The notes below the pieces were generated by a model. The model was not told where the DNA came from. It was given only the letters and a program-made list of their open reading frames with translations, and ran no database searches. Positions 33,768 through 41,465 of a stretch of DNA of 64,000 nt are shown here, piece by piece. The DNA is from Kibdelosporangium banguiense (GTDB lineage: Bacteria > Actinomycetota > Actinomycetes > Mycobacteriales > Pseudonocardiaceae), in the NCBI RefSeq assembly GCF_017876405.1, contig NZ_JAGINW010000001.1:5221203-5285202 (forward strand), in the 5' to 3' direction. Numbering within the stretch: the stretch's first letter is position 1; each line of letters starts with the position of its first letter. The position numbers and the translations under genes were made by a program.

Positions 33768-34289
33768 ATGCGGGCCGACGCCCAGCGCAACCGTGCCAAG
33801 ATCCTGGCCGCGGCCGAGGACGTCTTCACCGAACACGGTGCCGGCGCGTCCACAGAGGAGGTCGCGCGTCGCGCGGGTGTCGCGATAGGAACCGTGTTCC
33901 GGCACTTCCCGACCAAGAACGACCTGCTCGCAGCGATGATGAAGGACCTGATCGCGCACATCGTGGCCGAACTGGAAACCCTTGCCGCCCAAGGAGATTC
34001 GGCAACCGCGCTGTTTACGTTCTTCGAGAGCCTGGTGGAACGCGCAGCCGTCGAGAAGACCGTGGTCGAACTGCTCGGCGTGGACATCCAGGTGGATCGT
34101 CAGCTACAAGGCCTGCGCGACGCGGTCGGCGCGCTTCTTATAGGCGCGCAGGAAGCCGGTGCCGTCCGGGCGGGAGTGAGACTCGACGAGATCATGGCTC
34201 TGCTGACCGCCACGTGCCACGCGGGCTGGGACGCGGACCTGCGCAGGCGCACTCTCGGCATCGTTTTCGCAGGCCTGAGGCCAGATTGA
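33768..34289 (+). CDS. TetR-family transcriptional regulator
   Basis: 173 residues from ATG 33768 (GAGGAGGG upstream). N-terminal HTH: RAKILAAAEDVFTEHGAGAS...VARRAGVAIGTVFRHFPTKNDLL. The C-terminal ligand domain is of the SACE_7040-like type. The upstream palindrome suggests autorepression. The following lipoprotein gene has its own ECF promoter, so the two are not clearly co-regulated. Confidence 0.87.
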   Translation: MRADAQRNRAKILAAAEDVFTEHGAGASTEEVARRAGVAIGTVFRHFPTKNDLLAAMMKDLIAHIVAELETLAAQGDSATALFTFFESLVERAAVEKTVVELLGVDIQVDRQLQGLRDAVGALLIGAQEAGAVRAGVRLDEIMALLTATCHAGWDADLRRRTLGIVFAGLRPD

Positions 34290-34308
34290 AAAATTCTCCG
34301 GATCCCGC

Positions 34309-34336
34309 TGAACCGCCCCTGGGCAACGCTCGTGTT
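34309..34336 (+). promoter_or_regulatory. ECF-type promoter of the two-domain lipoprotein gene
   Basis: TGAACC (34309-34314), 16 nt, CGTGTT (34331-34336), identical in both hexamers and spacing to 8435-8462. Flanking bases are also similar (GCTGAACCG-CCCTG and CTCGTGTTG-TGGGTGAG). It starts 20 nt after the TetR stop. Confidence 0.75.
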
Positions 34337-34404
34337 GTGGGTGAGCAACTACCGGCCCCGCAGAGATGCACCGGGGCATCAAGCGGGAGAAAGGAAGCGT
34401 AGTC

Positions 34405-35361
34405 ATGGCATCAGCTCGGGTGAGGCACATTCTGGCCACCGCGGCCGCAGTCGGCGCCGTGCTGGCGACCGCTGCATGCGGGGCGAGCCCCACTGCGACG
34501 CCGGCGGCCAACCAGAGGCAGCTGCAGCAGCAGCCGCCCGCCGTCGCGGCTCCGACCGGGACGGTTGCCGTTGACGACGCGCCCGCCGCCGCTGCCGGCG
34601 AGGGTGACGGCGACAAAGCCTCGGCACTGAAGACCGTCGAAGCGGGCGCTCTGGGTTCGGTCGTGGTCAACGGAGCGGGTAAGACGTTGTACCGCTTCGA
34701 CAAGGACACCCCCAAACCCCCAGTGTCCAACTGCAAGGACGCTTGCGCCCAAACCTGGCCGCCTGCAACGATTTCCGACGCGGCGACCTTCGAAGGCGTC
34801 GACAAGGCCCTGATCGGCACGATCGACCGGCCGGACGGCATCAAGCAGCTGACCATCGGCGGCTGGCCGCAGTACGAATACGCCAAGGACGCCAAGGCCG
34901 GCGACATCACCGGTGAGGCAGTCGGCGGAACCTGGTGGGCATCGGCCCCCAACGGCGCCCGCGCCAAGGACATCGGCAAGGCCGCGGCCCCCGGCACCAC
35001 AGTCGTGAAGGCAATGGACGTCAAGCCGTTCGGCAAGGTCCTGGCCGACTCCAAGGGCTTCACCCTGTACCGCTTCGAAAAGGACGGCGTCAACCCGAAG
35101 ACCTCCGCCTGCAACGGCGAGTGCGCCAAGACGTGGCCCCCGGTCAAGGCCGAGGACAACATCGTGGCTCAGGGCATCGACAAGTCCCTGATCGGCTCGG
35201 TCACCCGCGAGGACGGCACCAAGCAGCTCACCGTCGGCGGCTGGCTCGTCTACAACTACATCAAGGACACCGCCCCCTGCCAGGCCAACGGCGAGGGCGT
35301 CGGCGGAACCTGGTTCGTGGCCGCCCCCGACGGCAAGAAGGCCAACGCGAACAAGAAGTAA
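34405..35361 (+). CDS. Secreted-repeat lipoprotein with two Lipoprotein_15 modules
   Basis: 318 residues from ATG 34405 (AAAGGAAG upstream). Lipobox ATAAC with lipidated C25. An Ala/Gln/Pro-rich linker precedes two tandem secreted-repeat modules: GKTLYRFDKDT...NCKDACAQTWPP...GTWWASAPNG and FTLYRFEKDG...ACNGECAKTWPP...GTWFVAAPDG. It is a duplicated-domain paralogue of the 8519-9130 protein and has the same promoter, so both are probably produced by the ECF sigma factor at 9264. Function of the modules is unknown; an envelope redox or adhesion role is possible. Confidence 0.82.
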   Translation: MASARVRHILATAAAVGAVLATAACGASPTATPAANQRQLQQQPPAVAAPTGTVAVDDAPAAAAGEGDGDKASALKTVEAGALGSVVVNGAGKTLYRFDKDTPKPPVSNCKDACAQTWPPATISDAATFEGVDKALIGTIDRPDGIKQLTIGGWPQYEYAKDAKAGDITGEAVGGTWWASAPNGARAKDIGKAAAPGTTVVKAMDVKPFGKVLADSKGFTLYRFEKDGVNPKTSACNGECAKTWPPVKAEDNIVAQGIDKSLIGSVTREDGTKQLTVGGWLVYNYIKDTAPCQANGEGVGGTWFVAAPDGKKANANKK

Positions 35362-35449
35362 CCGCCCACAGGTCATGTGATCCGGCGCTGGCCTCCCCTC
35401 CTGCGCCTCACCGGCGCCGGGTCACAGTTGGGTCCAACCCCCAACACAG

Positions 35450-35493
35450 AGAACGCGACCCCGCGAGCCTCCTGGCTCACGGGGTCGCGTTCT
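35450..35493. terminator. Rho-independent terminator with T-tract
   Basis: Outer arms AGAACGCGACCCCG (35450-35463) and CGGGGTCGCGTTCT (35480-35493) pair over 14 bp; an inner GAGC/GCTC pair extends the stem. TTTT follows on the + strand. It separates the convergent lipoprotein and DUF1844 genes. Confidence 0.88.
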
Positions 35494-35526
35494 TTTGTCC
35501 GTGACAGCAACACCCTTGGTTCGGGG

Positions 35527-35898
35527 TCAGTAGACGGGACCGGTGTACTTCTCGCCGGGGCCTTCGCCTGGGGCGTCCGGGACGGCGGACCCCTCACGGA
35601 ACGCGCGTTGCAGGGACTGCAGGCCCTCTCGGATGGGGCCGGCGTGCGGGCCCAGGTATTCCACGGAGGCGGTTACCAGGCCGGCCAGTGCGGTGATGAG
35701 GCGACGGGCTTCGTCCAGGTCGCGGTTGGGGCTTTCGTCCGGGTCCGGGTCGGCCAGGCCCAGGCGTTCGGCGGCGGCGGACATCAGCATCACGGCCGCC
35801 CGGCTGATCACCTCGACGCTGGGAATGGCGGCCAGGTCGCGGACGTTGTCACTGGCAGGGTCTGCAACGGGGTCGTTCACGGTCTGGTACCCTTCCAC
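35527..35898 (-). CDS. DUF1844 protein
   Basis: 123 residues. VEVISRAAVMLMSAAAERLGL and the DEARRLITALAGLVTASVEYLG helix are the DUF1844 core. The gene is characteristically placed divergent from infC in actinobacteria, as here. Function unknown. The ATG at 35898 or a GTG six codons later could be the start. The tail is Gly/Pro-rich. Confidence 0.87.
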   Translation of the reverse strand: MEGYQTVNDPVADPASDNVRDLAAIPSVEVISRAAVMLMSAAAERLGLADPDPDESPNRDLDEARRLITALAGLVTASVEYLGPHAGPIREGLQSLQRAFREGSAVPDAPGEGPGEKYTGPVY

Positions 35899-36024
35899 GT
35901 GCGACCAGCCCCTGTACCCACGGGGGCGGCAAGTGGAGCCCCGCTCCCACCCGCGTCACCGCCAGAGGTGTCCGGGTCCGGTCTTATCGTTGCAGCGCAG
36001 GCTGCGGCGGCACGGCATGCGTGC

Positions 36025-36084
36025 ATGTCGTTGGATCGGTGTAGGCAGCGGGCCCCGTACGTCCATGTGACGGCCGGGGCCTGA
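36025..36084 (+). promoter_or_regulatory. infC leader: possible small ORF overlapping a GC-rich hairpin
   Basis: In the 275-nt region before infC an ATG at 36025 opens a 19-codon frame ending at TGA 36082-36084. Its 3' half overlaps a hairpin with stem GGCCCCG (36051-36057) / CGGGGCC (36075-36081). Such an arrangement could attenuate the infC-rpmI-rplT transcript. There is no strong ribosome site and no T-tract, so this is only a candidate. Confidence 0.3.
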
Positions 36085-36173
36085 CGCGTTTACTGGGGAC
36101 GACACACACCGCAGGCCGCCGCGTCGCCCAAGACGTGCAAGAGAAGACCTAGTACTCGGAAAAAGGAGGCACC

Positions 36174-36734
36174 ATCAGCTCCGAGTCACGTATCAACGAC
36201 CGCATCCGGGTGCCGGAGGTCCGACTCGTCGGTCCTAACGGCGAGCAGGTGGGGATTGTCCGTATCGAGGACGCGCTCCGCCTCGCCCAGGAGGCGGAAC
36301 TCGACCTCGTCGAGGTCGCCCCGACGGCTCGCCCGCCTGTCTGCAAGCTCATGGACTACGGCAAGTACAAGTACGAGAGCGCGCAGAAGGCCCGCGAGTC
36401 CCGGCGCAACCAGGTCCTGACGGTGATCAAGGAGCAGAAGCTCCGCCCGAAGATCGACCCCCACGACTACGAGACCAAGAAGCGGGCTGTCGTGCGCTTC
36501 CTCGAGCAGGGGAACAAGGTCAAGGTCACCATCATGTTCCGCGGCCGTGAGCAGTCCCGCCCGGAACTCGGATACCGGTTGTTGCAGCGGTTGGCCGACG
36601 ACGTGGCCGAGTTGGGGGTCATCGAGTCCTCGCCGAAGCAGGACGGCCGAAACATGATCATGGTCTTGGCGCCGCACAAGAACGCCAAGCCGAAGGTGAA
36701 GGCGACGACGCCGGCGCCCGACCCCGCTGAGTAA
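36174..36734 (+). CDS. infC: Translation initiation factor IF-3 (AUC start)
   Basis: 186 residues. IF-3 binds the 30S subunit and checks start-codon pairing. Conserved SRINDRIRVPEVRL begins before the first canonical start (GTG 36210, which would cut into the N-domain). The only good start is ATC at 36174, 4 nt after AAAAAGGAGG. infC of E. coli uses AUU for autoregulation, so a rare codon is biologically expected. N-domain to about 85, then the linker helix and the C-domain (KVTIMFRGREQSRPELG, KQDGRNMIMVLAP). First gene of infC-rpmI-rplT. Confidence 0.95.
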   Translation: MSSESRINDRIRVPEVRLVGPNGEQVGIVRIEDALRLAQEAELDLVEVAPTARPPVCKLMDYGKYKYESAQKARESRRNQVLTVIKEQKLRPKIDPHDYETKKRAVVRFLEQGNKVKVTIMFRGREQSRPELGYRLLQRLADDVAELGVIESSPKQDGRNMIMVLAPHKNAKPKVKATTPAPDPAE

Positions 36735-36810
36735 GCGACCGGGGTCACCCGAAAGAAGAGCTGCTGCCGCCCGCGCGAAACGCGGGCGGTGGCACGAGAT
36801 GAGGACGACC

Positions 36811-37005
36811 ATGCCTAAGAACAAGACGCACAAGGGCACTGCCAAGCGCTTCCGCGTGACCGGCAGTGGCAAGTTGAAGCGCGAGCAAGCTGGCCGCCGT
36901 CACATTCTGGAGAAGAAGTCCAGCAAGCTGACCCGTCGCCTTGAAGGCACGGAGGACGTCGCCGCCAACGACGCCAAGCGCGTCAAGCGCCTTCTCGGCA
37001 TCTGA
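36811..37005 (+). CDS. rpmI: 50S ribosomal protein L35
   Basis: 64 residues, basic throughout: MPKNKTHKGTAKRFRVTGSGK, then the HILEKKSSKLTRRL segment and the RVKRLLG end, standard length for L35. ATG 36811 follows GAGGA at suitable spacing. Lies 76 nt after infC and 51 nt before rplT, the universal IF3-L35-L20 order. Confidence 0.97.
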   Translation: MPKNKTHKGTAKRFRVTGSGKLKREQAGRRHILEKKSSKLTRRLEGTEDVAANDAKRVKRLLGI

Positions 37006-37056
37006 GCCCCTTGCCCACCGGCGCCTAGCGCCCTTCGAGATTGACAGGATGGACCC

Positions 37057-37428
37057 GTGGCACGCGTCAAGCGGGCGGTCAACGCCCAAAAGAAGCGCCG
37101 CACGACCCTTGAGCTGGCCAGCGGCTACCGCGGCCAGCGCTCGCGGCTGTACCGCAAGGCCAAGGAGCAGGTGCTCCACTCGCTGAACTACGCCTACCGC
37201 GACCGCCGCGCCCGCAAGGGTGACTTCCGGCAGCTGTGGATCACGCGCATCAACGCCGCGGCGCGTCAGAACGGCATGACCTACAACCGCTTCATCCAGG
37301 GCCTGAAGGTCGCGGGTGTCGAGGTTGACCGCAAGATCCTCGCCGAGCTCGCGGTGAGCGACCCGGCCGCGTTCACCGCGCTGGTCGAGGTCTCCCGTGC
37401 GAACGTGCCGGCGCAGGAGAAGGCCTGA
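37057..37428 (+). CDS. rplT: 50S ribosomal protein L20
   Basis: 123 residues from GTG 37057: ARVKRAVNAQKKRR, ASGYRGQRSRLYRKAKEQV and the RDRRARKGDFRQLWITRIN signature, followed by the C-terminal globular part. L20 organises 23S rRNA and in some bacteria represses its own operon. Its stop (TGA 37426-37428) overlaps the proposed CTG start of the following methyltransferase. Confidence 0.97.
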   Translation: MARVKRAVNAQKKRRTTLELASGYRGQRSRLYRKAKEQVLHSLNYAYRDRRARKGDFRQLWITRINAAARQNGMTYNRFIQGLKVAGVEVDRKILAELAVSDPAAFTALVEVSRANVPAQEKA

Positions 37429-38231
37429 GCGAGCACACCCGGCAGCCCGGGGCGGACCAGCTCTTCACCGAGCGGACGCCCCGGGTTGTTGCTGCCCGGC
37501 ATCTGACGAAGCGAGTGGGCCGTGAACGCTCCGGCCGGTTTCTCGCCGAAGGTGCCCAAGCTGTCCGTGAGGCTTTGCGCTACGGACAGGTGCATGAGGT
37601 TTTCGTGACGGCCACCGCGGCCGCTCGTAACGCTGAAATCGTCGCCGAAGCGACCCAGCGGGACATCCCTGTGTCCACCGTGACCGATCGAGCCGCCGAC
37701 GGGCTCTCGGAAACCGTGACGCCGCAAGGGATTGTCGCTGTCTGTGAGCAGCTCGATGTAGCGTTGGAAGATGCGCTGAAGCAACCGCGGCTTGTTGCTG
37801 TGCTTGTGGGCGTGTCCGATCCCGGTAACGCCGGTACCGTGACCCGCGTTGCCGATTCCGCGGGGGCCTCTGCCGTGATTTTCGCCGGTGACACGGTCGA
37901 TCCGCACAACGGCAAGTGTGTGCGCGCTTCCACCGGCAGTGTCTTTCACCTGCCGTTGGCTCGTTCCCGCGACACCATGGCGGTGTTCGACGCCTGCCGT
38001 GCGGCCGGCCTCCGGCTGGTCGCCGCGGACGGGCACGCCGAAACGGACCTGACCACAGCTGATCTGAGCCGCCCGACGGCCTGGGTCTTCGGCAGCGAGG
38101 CCCACGGTCTGGCCCCGGAGTTCCTGGCCGCTGTGGACGAGGTCGTCAAAGTGCCGATCTACGGCAAGGCCGAGAGCCTCAACCTCGCGACCGCCGCCGC
38201 GGTCTGTTTGTACGCGAACCGTCTTCGCTGA
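37425..38231 (+). CDS. TrmH/SpoU-family rRNA 2'-O-methyltransferase (TsnR-type)
   Basis: 268 residues if started at CTG 37425, with AGGAG 5 nt upstream at the end of rplT. Conserved LFTERTPRVVAA...VGRERSGRFLAEG lies partly before the first canonical start (GTG 37515), so that start would truncate the substrate-binding domain. The SPOUT domain shows LVGVSDPGNAGTVTRVADSAG, WVFGSEAHGL and the knot motif KVPIYGKAESLNLATAAAV. It methylates a ribose in rRNA or tRNA using AdoMet. The mycobacterial gene at this position is named tsnR; the exact target is not certain. Confidence 0.87.
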   Translation: MSEHTRQPGADQLFTERTPRVVAARHLTKRVGRERSGRFLAEGAQAVREALRYGQVHEVFVTATAAARNAEIVAEATQRDIPVSTVTDRAADGLSETVTPQGIVAVCEQLDVALEDALKQPRLVAVLVGVSDPGNAGTVTRVADSAGASAVIFAGDTVDPHNGKCVRASTGSVFHLPLARSRDTMAVFDACRAAGLRLVAADGHAETDLTTADLSRPTAWVFGSEAHGLAPEFLAAVDEVVKVPIYGKAESLNLATAAAVCLYANRLR

Positions 38232-38408
38232 TAGCAGCCCTGCAACGCTGCACACCCCTGCGACCAAGAAGGGGTATGCAACGCGTAGACCCCGACGCTG
38301 CTGATGACCGGTTGCGGACCAATTCGCACACGTTGACAACCTTTCCGAGTCAACAGGCGTCAGTAACGACTGTAGTCCGGGGGCAAGGAGGGGGATGTTG
38401 ATACAGAC

Positions 38409-38654
38409 ATGTCCACTGGCGGGCAAGTTCCAAGGCTTCAAGGACGCGGCGGTTTCATCGCTGGGGACCGGGATTTCCACAGCCGTCCGATGTGGACGAA
38501 CGCGGGACGGCCGGTGGTTGTTGTGAACCGTCGCGCACGCAAAGTAGTGGTGCCGTTGGTGAAGGTCGTCGCTTACATTCTCGCGGTCATGCTGGCTGTG
38601 TGGGGCGGGTTCCTGCTCTTCGCCGCGGTCGGCTGGCCTGGGTGGTCGGCGTGA
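38409..38654 (+). CDS. Small single-pass membrane protein
   Basis: Up to 81 residues; ATG 38490 (54 aa) or GTG 38523 (43 aa) may be the real start. The invariant part is a basic NRRARKVVVPLVKV stretch followed by one membrane helix (AYILAVMLAVWGGFLLFAAVG) and the end PGWSA. No family recognised. It lies alone between the methyltransferase and the convergent TPR gene; a strong purine run (GGAGGGGG) is about 18 nt before 38409. Confidence 0.4.
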   Translation: MSTGGQVPRLQGRGGFIAGDRDFHSRPMWTNAGRPVVVVNRRARKVVVPLVKVVAYILAVMLAVWGGFLLFAAVGWPGWSA

Positions 38655-38684
38655 AGTACCGGTTGGCGGCGGCCTTTGGCCGGA

Positions 38685-41465
38685 TCAGGCGCGCAGACGG
38701 GCGGTCAGGGCACGGGCGGTCTGGTCCTGGGAGACCGGTTTGGACTGGGCTTGCAGGGCGCGGCTCAGCACGTCCAGGACGCGGGCGGTGATGCTGGCTG
38801 GGGTGTCGTCGCTGAGCAGGGGGACCGCGTCGCGGGCCAATTGTTCCGCTGTGGCGGGAGCCTGCATGGCTATGTGGACGCGGGCGGCCCGGACCATCAG
38901 GAATACCTGCCAGTCCGGCTCGCCGAGGGTTTCGACTATTTTCGCGGCCCGGATGTTGTCGGCGAGGGCTTCCTCGTAGCGTTGCTGGCGGGCGAGCGTG
39001 TAGCCGCGTAGTTCCAGGACTTCGGCGGTGAGCTGGTCGGCCAGGTCGCTGTCGGGGATCTGGGCTGTGGCCCGGGTGAGCGCTTCCATGGCTGTCGACG
39101 GGTTGTGATCGGCTATCACGGCCGCCGTTTTTATCCAGGCACGGCAGGCTTCGACGGGCAGGTCCGCCTCTTGCCAGAGTTCGGCCGAACGCCGGTGGCA
39201 GCGTTCGGCCTCGAGGGGTTCGTTGAGCTGGTGGCTGGTCGCGCCCAGACCTGCCCAGACCATTGCCTGTGACACTGAGGGGGCCTCGGACACCAGGTCG
39301 GCCATTGCTTGGAAGTGTCTTCGGGCTTCGGTGTGCTCGCCTAGTTCCGCACACACCGAACCGAGGCGGAATCTGGTGCGCAGCGTGGCCTCGTCGTCGC
39401 CGTCGGGCAACAGCCGGAGCGCTTCCTCAAGGGCCTCAGCGGCTTCGACCAGACGGCCGTGCGCGAGGTAGCCGGAGGAAAGCACGTAGCAGGCGTGCGC
39501 CGTTTCCGCCGGCGTGCCCTCGGTTCGGCAGACCGCCACGGTGTCCACGAGTTCGCGTAGATGGTCGCCGGTGCGGTCGATGTTCTCCAGGAGGGACGCC
39601 CGGTGCAGCAACACGTCCGGCAGCCATGGGCCCGGGTATTTCCGGACGAACTCGACGAGTTCGGCCGACGCGGCCAAGGACAGTTCGACGTCGCCGCGGA
39701 CCTCGGCGATCGCGGCCCTGGCTCGCAGGCCGTGGAACTTGTCGCCGGGCCGGAGACCGGGTATGGCCAGGACTTCGGCCATCAGACGATCGGCCGTGTC
39801 CAGATTTCCTTGCCGTGCCTCATGATCGGCCGACTCCAACAGGACTGACGGCACGCGGTCGGAATCGGTCTCCTCGGCCAGGCGCAGCGATTCGGCCAGC
39901 AGCCGGCTGCCTCGGTCGTGCTCGTGGCGATGGTCGAGCAGCTCACAGAGGATCAGCCGGACCAGGATCCGGCCGGACGAGGACGAGTGCGCCTCGGCTG
40001 ACACCAAGGCCTGTTCGACAGTCCGGATCCCGGCTTCGAGGTCGCCTGCCTCCGTTCGCAACATGCCCAGGCGGGCATGGAACCGCGCCGCCTGGTCCAG
40101 GTCACCGACCTCGACCAGGCGTTGGACTGCCAGCGCCAGCTCGTCGAGTACGTTGGGCGGGTTGAACACCACGACTCGCCGGGCCGCCAGTCGTGCGGCC
40201 AGTTTCGCGGGCAGCAACGGATCCAGATCCGCGGGCAGCGATTTGAGCAGCCGGTACCCGGTCAGGAAATCGTTCTCTTCGTAGGCAAGGTGCGCCTGGT
40301 ACGCCAGCTCGACCGGGTCGGCGGTGACCGGCTCGGCCGGGACGCTCGCGACGGGATTCGGCACCGCCAGCGGTACCCGTACAGTGTCCGGTGCGTCCAA
40401 AATAGACTGGATGCGTTCGGTCTGGCGGCTGGTGCCGTTACGTGCGTCGAACTTCTCGGCCCATGTCAGTGCCGTGGACTCCAGACGCTCGCGAAGCCGT
40501 TCAGCGGTCACGGTTTCCGCGCCGCCATTGGGCAGCGGCACGACCAGTTCTGTGTTGCCCGCGTCCAACCGGCTGAGCAGCAGGGCCGCGCTCGCGGCGA
40601 AGTTCATGGTGCCGATCGGGCTGGTCGCGTGATGCACCTGGTCCAGATGCCGCCGCAGCAGTTCCATGCCGCGCGGGATGTTCCCGGTGACCGCGCAGAA
40701 CTCCAGATGCAGCCCGACATACCCCTGGCTTGCCTGTTCACGGGATCGCCGGTACGCGGTCAGATGCGCGTTCTTGGCCCGTTCGACCTCGCCCAACGCC
40801 GTCAGCGCAGGCAACAAGGCGGTCAGTACGCCCTGCGGCTGAGTGCTGCACGTGAACTTGCCTGCCAACGCCGGTTCGGCGTGCCGCAACGCTTCCTCGT
40901 AACGCCCACGCAGCACGAGATGCTCGACCTGCTCCTCGACCACGCAGCCCGCGCAGTCGCTCATGTCGTCCCGCTCGGTGGCGATGAATCGCGCGAAATG
41001 CTCGTCCGCCAAAGCGAAATCGCCGATGTGCGTCGCTGTCAGCGCGCGCTGGCCCCACACCGGTTGCAGCGAGAAACCTAGCCGCTTGTATCGCGCCTCC
41101 AGCTCGTCGAGCACGGATTCGATCTGGGCGAGGGTGAATCGCGGATCCCGGCGCAGCCCGACCGGCACCCACTTGTGCGCCCAGTTCAGACTGCGCATGT
41201 TGCCTTTGCTGAACACCGACGGGTCACGCTGCTCGGCTGTCCGGCACCAGGCGATCGGGGCCAGGATCAGGTCGTAGCGGTTGAGGTAGTAGCACGACTC
41301 GATCAACGCCAGCCGGCAGATCGCCGGCAGATGCCTGTCACCCGAGGCGTCCGCGGCGCGTGCGGCCCGCTCCAGGGCTTCGTGCTTGGCCATTCCGGTC
41401 GGCATGTCGGCGGCTTCGGAGAACAGCTGAAAGGCGCGCTGAACCTTGTCCGAAGGCTCGGTCAT
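38685..41465 (-). CDS. Large TPR-repeat protein coupled to the Hsp90-like gene
   Basis: 926 residues, almost entirely alpha-helical with degenerate tetratricopeptide repeats throughout, densest from about 480 to the end (AHGRLVEAAEALEEALRLLPDG, ATLRTRFRLGSVCAELGEHTEA, LARQQRYEEALADNIRAAKI). No catalytic domain is visible. The ATG at 41465 overlaps the Hsp90-like stop (ATGA), so the two are made together. TPR proteins are the standard co-chaperones of eukaryotic Hsp90; a similar client-handling role is inferred but not known for bacteria. Confidence 0.8.
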   Translation of the reverse strand: MTEPSDKVQRAFQLFSEAADMPTGMAKHEALERAARAADASGDRHLPAICRLALIESCYYLNRYDLILAPIAWCRTAEQRDPSVFSKGNMRSLNWAHKWVPVGLRRDPRFTLAQIESVLDELEARYKRLGFSLQPVWGQRALTATHIGDFALADEHFARFIATERDDMSDCAGCVVEEQVEHLVLRGRYEEALRHAEPALAGKFTCSTQPQGVLTALLPALTALGEVERAKNAHLTAYRRSREQASQGYVGLHLEFCAVTGNIPRGMELLRRHLDQVHHATSPIGTMNFAASAALLLSRLDAGNTELVVPLPNGGAETVTAERLRERLESTALTWAEKFDARNGTSRQTERIQSILDAPDTVRVPLAVPNPVASVPAEPVTADPVELAYQAHLAYEENDFLTGYRLLKSLPADLDPLLPAKLAARLAARRVVVFNPPNVLDELALAVQRLVEVGDLDQAARFHARLGMLRTEAGDLEAGIRTVEQALVSAEAHSSSSGRILVRLILCELLDHRHEHDRGSRLLAESLRLAEETDSDRVPSVLLESADHEARQGNLDTADRLMAEVLAIPGLRPGDKFHGLRARAAIAEVRGDVELSLAASAELVEFVRKYPGPWLPDVLLHRASLLENIDRTGDHLRELVDTVAVCRTEGTPAETAHACYVLSSGYLAHGRLVEAAEALEEALRLLPDGDDEATLRTRFRLGSVCAELGEHTEARRHFQAMADLVSEAPSVSQAMVWAGLGATSHQLNEPLEAERCHRRSAELWQEADLPVEACRAWIKTAAVIADHNPSTAMEALTRATAQIPDSDLADQLTAEVLELRGYTLARQQRYEEALADNIRAAKIVETLGEPDWQVFLMVRAARVHIAMQAPATAEQLARDAVPLLSDDTPASITARVLDVLSRALQAQSKPVSQDQTARALTARLRA

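Noticed and set aside
38254..38275. Short hairpin ACCCCT/AGGGGT after the methyltransferase gene
   Set aside because: Only a 6-bp stem with a 10-nt loop and no T-tract; too weak to list as a terminator.
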